Shown here: in pieces, positions 1 to 5,136 of the stretch | Position numbering within the stretch: the first letter of the stretch is position 1 | Layout of the letters: every line of letters starts with the position of its first letter | The notes under the pieces: generated by a model | Told to the model about the DNA's origin: nothing | The model's input: only the letters and a program-made list of their open reading frames with translations | Databases searched by the model: none | Position numbers and translations under genes: made by a program | Assembly: GCA_013043995.1 (NCBI GenBank) | Contig: JABEVL010000309.1 | Location: 1-8,392 of the forward strand | From: Spirochaetales bacterium | GTDB lineage: Bacteria; Spirochaetota; Spirochaetia; JABEVK01 | Reading direction: 5' to 3' | Length of the DNA stretch: 8,392 nt

Positions 1-2
1 AG

Positions 3-812
3 GCAGGACCTCCTGTCCTGGCCTTCTTTTTGCGGGCCTTGGCGAGCCTCGTTGACGCCCAGTCGGTGGTGGCCGTCGTCCTGGTGAATTCTCTGGCTGA
101 ATCCTGGATTCAAACGGCCCGCGAGCTGGGCTGGGAGCAGCTTTTGTCCGAAAAGGGACCCCGCCATACGGTGTTTCATCTTTCCTGGAGGAGGGCGGCA
201 AAGCCTGAAAGCCCAGCAGAAACTTTTCCGGGGGCCTACCAGCGGCTCAGCCGTTTTTATGGTCCGCCGGAGCGTCAGAAAGAGCTCCTCACCGTCTGGG
301 GCCTGCCGAACTTTGACACCGAAGACTACCGCCTTCAGACCCAGCAAGCCCTCCTGGAACACCTGGTTTTCCGCGGCAAGGTTCTTGTCTGGGAACCGGG
401 GCAAGGTCAAAGCGCCCTTCTTGCCCGTTCCGCGGCCCCCTCTCCCTTTCTGACTCTGGCCGGCAGTGACCTTCTGGCCTTGAGGATCTCGGCCTTGAAC
501 CTTCAAGACGCCCCTTTTCTCCCTTGCGCGAGCGTCCTCGACCTTCTGAAGTTGCCCGCAGGTGCTTACGGAGGTGTTCTTCTCAACCTTTTCACCGAAC
601 CCCACGTTCCCTGGGTCGAACAAACCCGGGAAGTGCTCTTCCACCTTCTTGAGCCGGGCGGTGTCGCCGTTGTTTCCGGTACCTCGACCGACCTTGCCCG
701 CTTTTTGACCTCTCACAAGGGCCTGCGTGTGGCGGGCGACTTCCGATTTCGGGGTTGGAGGAGCGTGGCCCTGGTGCGTGGGGCCTCGGGCCCTCGGCTT
801 GCCGTTAGCTGA
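3..812 (+). CDS. SAM-dependent methyltransferase-like protein, RsmC/RlmG type (5' partial)
   Basis: The reading frame is open to the left edge, so the true start lies outside; the first in-window candidate is a TTG at 30. Counting from that TTG, residues 116-126 (GKVLVWEPGQG) look like SAM-binding motif I of class I methyltransferases. SDLLALRISALNLQ (146-159) resembles the motif II/III region of RsmC/RlmG, and VLLNLFTE (183-190) sits where those enzymes have the catalytic NPPF. LLEPGGVAVVSG (206-217) is the usual late strand. Residues 94-113, ahead of motif I, resemble the linker joining the two halves of RsmC/RlmG, so the visible N-terminal part may be the end of a degenerate first methyltransferase domain. 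Those families methylate guanine in rRNA; that role here is inference. The missing NPPF motif leaves activity and substrate open. The rrf2 promoter overlaps its last codons. Confidence 0.55.
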   Translation, partial: AGPPVLAFFLRALASLVDAQSVVAVVLVNSLAESWIQTARELGWEQLLSEKGPRHTVFHLSWRRAAKPESPAETFPGAYQRLSRFYGPPERQKELLTVWGLPNFDTEDYRLQTQQALLEHLVFRGKVLVWEPGQGQSALLARSAAPSPFLTLAGSDLLALRISALNLQDAPFLPCASVLDLLKLPAGAYGGVLLNLFTEPHVPWVEQTREVLFHLLEPGGVAVVSGTSTDLARFLTSHKGLRVAGDFRFRGWRSVALVRGASGPRLAVS

Positions 813-828
813 CTTTCCATGTAATAAT
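799..828 (+). promoter_or_regulatory. Predicted rrf2 promoter with possible operator
   Basis: The -35 is TTGCCG (799-804) and the -10 is AATAAT (823-828), with an 18-bp spacer and an extended -10 TG at 820-821. It overlaps the 3' end of the upstream methyltransferase gene. A 6-bp inverted repeat, AGCTGA (807-812) and TCAGCT (834-839), is centred on the -10. A related AGGCTGAC lies at 841-848. Autoregulation by the Rrf2 protein is inferred. Confidence 0.45.
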
Positions 829-859
829 TGAATTCAGCTTAGGCTGACAGGAGAATTTT

Positions 860-1318
860 ATGAGGATCACGACAAAAGGCCGATACGCTCTCAAGGCTAT
901 TCTTTTTCTTGCTGTCAACGGGCAGGGGAGTCCGATTTCCATTAAAGAGATTTCTTCAGTAGAAAAAATATCTCCCGAGTTTCTGGAACAGCTCTTTTTC
1001 AAGCTCAAAAAAGCGGGTCTGATTTCTTCGGTGCGGGGACCCGGAGGGGGCTTTTCCCTCAGCCGTCCCATGGAGTCCATCACCGTCAAGGAGATTTTTG
1101 ACGCCGTCGGTGAGGGCCTGGACCTGACACCCTGTACTTCGTGTTCCGACAATACTCCCGTCTGCACCGAAGCCGACGAGTGCCTGTCCTTTGACGTCTG
1201 GAAGGCCGCCGCCGAACAAATTCAGGGTTACTTTTCGAGCCTGACCCTGAGGATGATTCTGGAGGGCAAGGCCAGACAATTTTGGGACCCCCAGCAAAAG
1301 GACGTTGCCCGCGTTTAG
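860..1318 (+). CDS. Rrf2/IscR-family transcriptional regulator with four-cysteine cluster motif
   Basis: This 152-residue protein has full Rrf2 length. The N-terminus MRITTKGRYALKAILFLA and residues 24-70 (ISIKEIS, then FLEQLFFKLKKAGLISSVRG and GGFSLSRP) form the winged helix-turn-helix. Cysteines 92, 95, 102 and 108 occupy the loop where IscR, NsrR and RsrR bind a [2Fe-2S] or [4Fe-4S] cluster. Cysteine-metabolism CymR lacks such cysteines, so a cluster-sensing regulator of Fe-S, redox or nitrosative-stress genes is the better guess. E. coli IscR uses C92, C98, C104 and H107; the spacing here differs. The start is fixed by SD AGGAGA (849-854) five bases before the ATG. The gene probably shares a transcript with the phosphoesterase 21 bp downstream. 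sufU and cysE, both encoded in this window, are plausible targets but unproven. Confidence 0.88.
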   Translation: MRITTKGRYALKAILFLAVNGQGSPISIKEISSVEKISPEFLEQLFFKLKKAGLISSVRGPGGGFSLSRPMESITVKEIFDAVGEGLDLTPCTSCSDNTPVCTEADECLSFDVWKAAAEQIQGYFSSLTLRMILEGKARQFWDPQQKDVARV

Positions 1319-1339
1319 GACCGTCGGCGGGCTTTTCGC

Positions 1340-2575
1340 ATGAACGAGCTTTTGGCCTCGACCCGTTTGGACCCCGCCTTAGCCCTTGAATTGGCCTTAT
1401 CCGCGCCGCTCGTGGTCTCGGGTTTGCTCCTGTGGCTTTACAACCTTCAGGGTGGTCCGGGCCTTTTCCGCTGGGGGGCTTCCCAAGCTTTTTTTTGGGC
1501 CTGGGGATCGGCGGTTTTTCCCGTGCTGCTCGCCCTAGCGGGTTTTTTGCCCGGCTTGCAGCCTGAGGTCCAACGCTCTTTAAGCCTTTCAGGGGCGGGC
1601 ATAGGCCTGTTTATTTCGGCTTCCTTTGGGCTGCTTTTCTGGAACTGGAGGAGGCTGATTCGCCGTCCCTGGGACCCTCTTCGCCGCCCCGTTCTCCTAA
1701 ACCTCGAACACGGGGTCAAACTTCCCCCGGATTCCGACCCCGTCTGGCACCTTGTTTTTTCTTCCGACCCCCACTTTTCGTCTTCTTTGTCCGACGCTGG
1801 ATCGGGGATGTCATTTTTGCGTTGGGCTCAGAAGTCCCAGGTTCAGGCCGCCGTCGTCCTGGGTGACTTTGTGGAAGATGGCCTGCACGGTTGGGGTTTT
1901 GTCACGGGACTTTTGGCCGACGGGCTGGGCCGTGTTCCCTTCCTGCCCGTCCTCGGCAACCACGACGCCCTTTTGGGAGGAACCCGGCTTTTCCTGAGGG
2001 CTTTTCCCCGGGGTAAGACCAACTCAGGTTCGCCCTGGTACTTCAGTTGGGATCTCAGCTGGGGCAAGAAGATCCTCGCGCGTTTTTTTGTTGTTCATCT
2101 TTTGTGGGGAACCGAAACCTTCGGCAAGGCGCAACGTTCTTGGCTCGAAAAGGCCCTTGAAACAACTCCCCAGGAGGTCGTAAAAATTGCGCTGTCGCAT
2201 TGTTTTTTTGCAGCGTCGGGCTCAAAGGAACCGCGCGGCCGCGCCTGGTACGACCACCCCGAAACCTTGGCGGCAGTGGCCCCGCTTTTTGAAAAATACG
2301 GGGTGAGCCTCGTGATTTCCGGGCATTCGCACGCCCTGGAGGAGCTCGAACGTCAGGGGGTGCGTTACGCCGTTGTCGGCGGTCTGGGAGGGACCTTGGC
2401 GCCAGAACCGAGCTACGTCTCGCCTTTTTCCCTTTGGAGGGGTTTCGGCAGCTTCGGAGGGCTTGAACTCAAGGGCGTAGGACAAGCGGTGGAGCTCGTC
2501 TATAGGGACGCCCTGGGGCGGGAGCTCCACCGCTCTTCTTTGCCAATCCCCCCCCGGTCTGAACCTCAGATTTGA
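1340..2575 (+). CDS. Membrane-anchored calcineurin-like metallophosphoesterase
   Basis: The 411-residue protein has three hydrophobic N-terminal segments (about 20-35, 47-70 and 83-101), then an arginine-rich stretch (WNWRRLIRR, 101-109). A metallophosphoesterase domain follows at about 135-350. All dimetal-site motifs are present: SDPHF (D143, H145), GDFVEDG (D176), GNHDA (N207, H208), SHCF (H287) and GHSHALE (H329, H331). The family hydrolyses phosphomonoesters or phosphodiesters, from UDP-diacylglucosamine to cyclic nucleotides; the substrate here cannot be read from sequence. Positive charge after the third helix suggests a cytoplasmic catalytic domain (inference). No good SD precedes the ATG, and the 21-bp gap to rrf2 suggests co-transcription. 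The stop codon overlaps the end of the convergent acetyltransferase gene. A C8 run at 2548-2555 lies near the 3' end. Confidence 0.85.
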   Translation: MNELLASTRLDPALALELALSAPLVVSGLLLWLYNLQGGPGLFRWGASQAFFWAWGSAVFPVLLALAGFLPGLQPEVQRSLSLSGAGIGLFISASFGLLFWNWRRLIRRPWDPLRRPVLLNLEHGVKLPPDSDPVWHLVFSSDPHFSSSLSDAGSGMSFLRWAQKSQVQAAVVLGDFVEDGLHGWGFVTGLLADGLGRVPFLPVLGNHDALLGGTRLFLRAFPRGKTNSGSPWYFSWDLSWGKKILARFFVVHLLWGTETFGKAQRSWLEKALETTPQEVVKIALSHCFFAASGSKEPRGRAWYDHPETLAAVAPLFEKYGVSLVISGHSHALEELERQGVRYAVVGGLGGTLAPEPSYVSPFSLWRGFGSFGGLELKGVGQAVELVYRDALGRELHRSSLPIPPRSEPQI

Positions 2576-3489
2576 TAATCTGTAATGACCAGGTCGCGCT
2601 GCAGGATGATCGGATCCTGGGGGCGGTTCTGGAGGATGGAGTAGGGAGGAACCGAGCTGGTCACCCAACAGTTGCCGCCGATGGTGGAATGGTTACCGAT
2701 GATCGTGTCGCCCCCCAGAATTGTCGCTCCGGCGTAGATCGTGACCGAGTCTTCGAGGGTGGGGTGCCTTTTCTTGGCCTGTTCGTTCTTTTTGACGGAA
2801 AGAGCGCCCAGGGTCACGCCTTGGTAGAGCTTGACGTTGTCGCCAATGATGCAGGTTTCCCCGATCACGATCCCTGTCCCGTGGTCGATGTAGAATCGCC
2901 GTCCGATCTGGGCACCGGGGTGGATGTCGATTCCTGTTTTCCGATGGATGAGCTCGCTCATCATCCGGGGAATAAGCGGCACCTGAGACTGGTAGAGGAT
3001 GTGGGCGAGCCTGTAGACCAGGACCGCTTCGATGCCGGGGTAGGCCAAAACGATTTCTGCCGAAGACTTGGCCGCCGGGTCCCCGTCGAGCATGGCCTGA
3101 ACGTCTTCTTGGATTTGAAGCCGAACGCCTGGAATGGCCTTCAGAAGCTGAAAAACAACGGTTTGGGCCTGTTCTTTCACCTCGACCTCGGGTGATTTTT
3201 TTCCTTCCTGGCAACGGCTGTACCACAGGGCCCTTTGGACCTCGCGGATCAGACCCTTGGCGGCACGGAAAACATGTTCCGCCGTTGCGTAAGGCAGGGT
3301 AGCCTCGTCGACCACCTGCAAGGTCTTGTAAAAGCCCGGAAAAACAAGGCTCTTGAGGTCGGAAAGCAGGTTGTCGACCGACTCCATAGAAGGCAACCGG
3401 GTTTCGTCCAGATGGTTGATCCCCCCCACCATGCGGTAAGAGTCCAGGAGCGATTGTACGATGTCGTGAACGGGTTCGGGAAAAGCCAT
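2566..3489 (-). CDS. cysE: Serine O-acetyltransferase (CysE/EpsC type)
   Basis: It transfers acetyl from acetyl-CoA to L-serine, giving O-acetylserine, the first committed step of cysteine synthesis in the cytoplasm. The 307-residue protein has a long helical N-terminal domain (about 1-185) and a left-handed beta-helix of hexapeptide repeats from about 187 (GIDIHPGAQIG). Active-site motifs are clear: FYIDHGTGIVIGET with the D202-H203 pair, VKLYQGVTLG, and KRHPTLEDSV with H242. It is longer than E. coli CysE (273 residues), as is usual for EpsC-type enzymes. The last residue is Ile, which in CysE-type enzymes inserts into the CysK active site. The ATG at 3489 was chosen because the upstream ATG (3495) directly abuts the predicted -10 box. 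There is no SD. The 3' end overlaps the convergent phosphoesterase gene by 10 bp. Confidence 0.93.
   Translation of the reverse strand: MAFPEPVHDIVQSLLDSYRMVGGINHLDETRLPSMESVDNLLSDLKSLVFPGFYKTLQVVDEATLPYATAEHVFRAAKGLIREVQRALWYSRCQEGKKSPEVEVKEQAQTVVFQLLKAIPGVRLQIQEDVQAMLDGDPAAKSSAEIVLAYPGIEAVLVYRLAHILYQSQVPLIPRMMSELIHRKTGIDIHPGAQIGRRFYIDHGTGIVIGETCIIGDNVKLYQGVTLGALSVKKNEQAKKRHPTLEDSVTIYAGATILGGDTIIGNHSTIGGNCWVTSSVPPYSILQNRPQDPIILQRDLVITDYQI
2567..2582. repeat. Palindrome spanning the convergent gene ends
   Basis: CAGATT-TGAT-AATCTG is a perfect 6-bp inverted repeat with a 4-base loop. It contains the phosphoesterase stop (TGA, 2573-2575) and most of the acetyltransferase stop (complement of 2566-2568). 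It has no T-tract in either direction, so it is not a convincing intrinsic terminator. Confidence 0.5.
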
Positions 3490-3495
3490 GCGCAT

Positions 3496-3524
3496 AAACT
3501 AGGCTTGCACCGGGCAATTGTCAA
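3496..3524 (-). promoter_or_regulatory. Predicted leaderless promoter of cysE
   Basis: On the minus strand the -35 is a perfect TTGACA (3519-3524), the spacer is 17 bp and the -10 is TAGTTT (3496-3501). Six bases (ATGCGC, 3490-3495) separate it from the ATG at 3489. Normal initiation 7 nt past the -10 would therefore start the mRNA on the A of that ATG. Confidence 0.5.
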
Positions 3525-3561
3525 GAAGAGCCGGGGGAGGAGGCTTCCCCTCGGGGGGGCT

Positions 3562-3957
3562 TCAAAAAGACCCTGGGAAAGGCAGCTCCTGAGGGGACGA
3601 AAGAGCCGCCAAACGCCTGTTTTCCTTGGAAAGGGCGCTTTTAGGATCGGCCACTGGGGGAGGGTTGCGGGTTGAAAGTTCAACGCTGGCCAAACACTGG
3701 TACAAAAAAGTTTCGCGCAAAAGCCCCTTGGGGCCTTCGGCCTTAAGGGCGTCCCAATCGACACCCCAGCGCCGTTGGGCCTCGGCATTGAGCCAGATTT
3801 TTTCCTGGGCGTCGGGGTCCATGACCGGAGGGGGTTGTCCCGCGCAGATTTCCCGGGCCTTGCGCGTGGCGTCCTGAAGGAGGGTGTAGACGTGCTGGGC
3901 CTCGAGCGGGACTTGAGTGATCGCCAAAATCAAAAGTCCGAGCCAAAACCTTTTCAT
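3562..3957 (-). CDS. Small exported protein of unknown function
   Basis: I do not recognise this 131-residue protein. Residues 1-20 form a typical signal peptide: MKR, a hydrophobic core (FWLGLLILAITQV), then a likely signal peptidase I site after LEA, giving a mature N-terminus QHVYTLL. No cysteine sits where a lipobox would need one. The mature part (about 110 residues) is charged and proline-rich, with PPPVMDPDAQEKIW and PPPVADPKSALSKE as two similar PPPVxDP segments, and cysteines at 38 and 88. There is no SD. A predicted promoter lies directly upstream, separating it from the membrane-protein gene. It is followed 67 bp later by the cysE promoter region, so it may be monocistronic. Confidence 0.6.
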   Translation of the reverse strand: MKRFWLGLLILAITQVPLEAQHVYTLLQDATRKAREICAGQPPPVMDPDAQEKIWLNAEAQRRWGVDWDALKAEGPKGLLRETFLYQCLASVELSTRNPPPVADPKSALSKENRRLAALSSPQELPFPGSF

Positions 3958-3963
3958 GCTTTT

Positions 3964-3992
3964 AGGCTAATCCCTGACGGCCGATTGCACAA
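3964..3992 (-). promoter_or_regulatory. Predicted leaderless promoter of the exported-protein gene
   Basis: On the minus strand the -35-like TTGTGC (3987-3992), a 17-bp spacer and TAGCCT (3964-3969, form TANNNT) are followed by six bases (AAAAGC) and the ATG at 3957. It is weaker than the neighbouring promoters but has the same -10-to-ATG distance. Confidence 0.35.
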
Positions 3993-4005
3993 GGGCGGAG
4001 CGCTT

Positions 4006-4365
4006 TCAGTGCTGGATCTGCAAGAGCTTGAGAACCGCAAGTTTTACCAGGATCATCAGGGCCAGGACTCCGACGAGCCAGGGGTCAAGCTCGTGCAAAA
4101 GGTCCTGGACAACCAGGAGGATGGACAAGGCTCCGACGCCCGCCAGGTAGCCCGCCCGGCTTGCAGCGGCTAAATGATGGGACTCGCGTTCGTCATGGGG
4201 TTTTTCGCGAAAGATCACCCCCGCGTAGAGGGCCACTGCCGCCGAAAACAAGCACAAAAGAAACATCTGCGCCGCGGTGGGCATCAGCCAATGAAACGGG
4301 TCGACTTTAAGAAAAAGCGTGATCAAGACCACGATGGCCAGAAGGATCTCATTCAGATTCTTCAT
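4006..4365 (-). CDS. Four-helix membrane protein paired with an Xre regulator
   Basis: This 119-residue protein is nearly all membrane. Hydrophobic segments lie at about 6-20, 30-52, 70-88 and 93-115. Between helices 2 and 3 is a charged loop, FREKPHDERESHH, with a DER core. Small membrane proteins carrying a DER-type loop encoded beside short Xre regulators are a recurring arrangement in bacteria and archaea (DUF2178-like families among them). Assignment to one such family is inference, and no biochemical role can be given. The start at 4365 is supported by GGAGGAA in the DNA complementary to 4374-4380, eight bases before the ATG. The frame stays open upstream, but that part overlaps the xre gene. 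The 17-bp overlap with xre implies translational coupling. Confidence 0.75.
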   Translation of the reverse strand: MKNLNEILLAIVVLITLFLKVDPFHWLMPTAAQMFLLCLFSAAVALYAGVIFREKPHDERESHHLAAASRAGYLAGVGALSILLVVQDLLHELDPWLVGVLALMILVKLAVLKLLQIQH

Positions 4366-4561
4366 AAAAAAGTTCCTCCACGGGGTGGCCGAGGGTCCTG
4401 GCAAGGCGAAGGGCAAGTTGGACCGAAGGCGTGTAGTTGCCTTTTTCAATGGCGATGATCGTCTGACGGGTAACACCGGCCTTCTGGGCGATTTCTTCTT
4501 GGGTGAGGTCGGCTAAGACCCTGAAGGTTCGGATGTGGTTTTTTAACGCCGCGGCAGACAT
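4349..4561 (-). CDS. Xre-family (Cro/CI HTH) transcriptional regulator
   Basis: The protein is 70 residues from the ATG at 4561 and consists of little more than one HTH_3 domain. LTQEEIAQKAGVTRQTIIAIEKG (19-41) is the helix-turn-helix, and the following helices end in HPVEELFYEE. Such minimal Xre proteins usually repress themselves and a neighbouring membrane-protein gene, which matches the overlapping downstream gene here. A second in-frame ATG six bases upstream (4567) directly follows the -10 box, so it would not be in the transcript if initiation is normal. No SD is present. A perfect inverted repeat, TTGAC-N4-GTCAA, overlaps the -35 box and is a good candidate operator. The signal it responds to is unknown. 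Confidence 0.88.
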   Translation of the reverse strand: MSAAALKNHIRTFRVLADLTQEEIAQKAGVTRQTIIAIEKGNYTPSVQLALRLARTLGHPVEELFYEESE

Positions 4562-4567
4562 ACGCAT

Positions 4568-4595
4568 ATTGTAAAGTTTATTTGACTATCGTCAA
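4568..4595 (-). promoter_or_regulatory. Predicted leaderless promoter of xre with palindromic operator
   Basis: On the minus strand the -35 is TTGACG (4590-4595), the spacer is 16 bp and the -10 is TACAAT (4568-4573). Six bases separate it from the ATG at 4561. The perfect inverted repeat TTGAC-TATC-GTCAA at 4582-4595 covers the -35, a good position for repression by the Xre product. Confidence 0.6.
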
Positions 4596-4632
4596 GCAAA
4601 GCGGGCGTCGCCTCGCCGCGTGGAAACGGGTT

Positions 4633-4658
4633 GTCTTGAGCATTTTTTGCGCTAAGAC
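4633..4658. repeat. Imperfect inverted repeat upstream of the sufU -35 box
   Basis: GTCTTGAGC (4633-4641) pairs with GCTAAGAC (4651-4658) with one bulged G, around a 9-base AT-rich loop. It ends directly at the sufU -35 box. It lacks a following T-run, so an operator is likelier than a terminator. Confidence 0.35.
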
Positions 4659-4686
4659 TTGACCAAGCTGACGGAATTGATCAAAT
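4659..4686 (+). promoter_or_regulatory. Predicted leaderless promoter of sufU
   Basis: The -35 is TTGACC (4659-4664), the spacer is 16 bp and the -10 is TCAAAT (4681-4686). Six bases (TTGCGC) precede the ATG at 4693. AGCTGAC (4666-4672) lies in the spacer just after the -35, as it does in the rrf2 promoter. Confidence 0.45.
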
Positions 4687-4692
4687 TTGCGC

Positions 4693-5115
4693 ATGGCCTT
4701 TGACGAACTCTACCAGGAAATTATCCGCGATCATTACAAACACCCCCGAAATAAAAAGCCGCTTTCCCACGTTAAGGCCTTCGAAAACCCCTCGTGCGGC
4801 GACACCGTTAAAGTGGAGCTCGATACCGCCGGCGAGCGCATCCAAAGCGTCTACTTTGACGGCTCCGGCTGCTCCATTTCGATGTGCTCGGCTTCGATGA
4901 TGTCCGATCTTTTGTCGGGCCGCACCGTCGACGAGGCACGCCGGTTGGTGGAGGAGTTTTTGGCGGTCATCCGTGGCGAAATTTCCCCTGAAAAACTGGA
5001 CGAGCTCGGCGATCTTGCAGCCCTCAAAGGCGTGGTCGAGCTCCCTGTTCGTGTGAAATGTGCCACCCTCGCCTGGCATGCGGTCGAGCAGGCCCTGAAT
5101 CAGCAACCGAAATAG
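4693..5115 (+). CDS. sufU: SufU-type iron-sulfur cluster assembly protein
   Basis: SufU accepts sulfur from the cysteine desulfurase SufS, through a zinc-bound site, for Fe-S cluster assembly in the cytoplasm. The 140-residue protein has the expected N-terminus (ELYQEIIRDHYKHPRN) and ligands: C35 and D37 in NPSCGD, C60 in GSGCSISMCSASMM, and C123 in RVKCATLAWHA. The 63-residue gap between the second and third conserved cysteines matches SufU and exceeds that of IscU (about 43), so the SufU-specific insertion is present. No sufS, sufB or sufC lies beside it in this window. The ATG at 4693 is preferred over the in-frame TTG at 4687 because it lies where transcription is predicted to begin; there is no SD. 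A dinB-like gene follows after 21 bp, probably on the same transcript. Confidence 0.92.
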   Translation: MAFDELYQEIIRDHYKHPRNKKPLSHVKAFENPSCGDTVKVELDTAGERIQSVYFDGSGCSISMCSASMMSDLLSGRTVDEARRLVEEFLAVIRGEISPEKLDELGDLAALKGVVELPVRVKCATLAWHAVEQALNQQPK

Positions 5116-5136
5116 CCCCCCTCTTACGAGAACACA

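Noticed and set aside
1484..1502. CCCAA, T-run and TTGGG in the phosphoesterase as a terminator
   Set aside because: It sits inside the coding region, with its T-run within the loop and not after the stem.
2548..2555. C8 run as a phase-variable switch in the phosphoesterase
   Set aside because: It lies about seven codons from the stop, after all catalytic motifs, so slippage would only alter a short tail. One tract of this length in GC-rich DNA is not notable.
2572..3195. 207-codon + strand open frame opposite the serine acetyltransferase
   Set aside because: The acetyltransferase motifs are complete on the minus strand. The + frame is rich in D, G and V without a domain pattern or SD.
3531..3554. 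G/C-rich hairpin between the exported-protein and cysE genes as a terminator
   Set aside because: The stem is short and bulged and has no T-tract on either strand.
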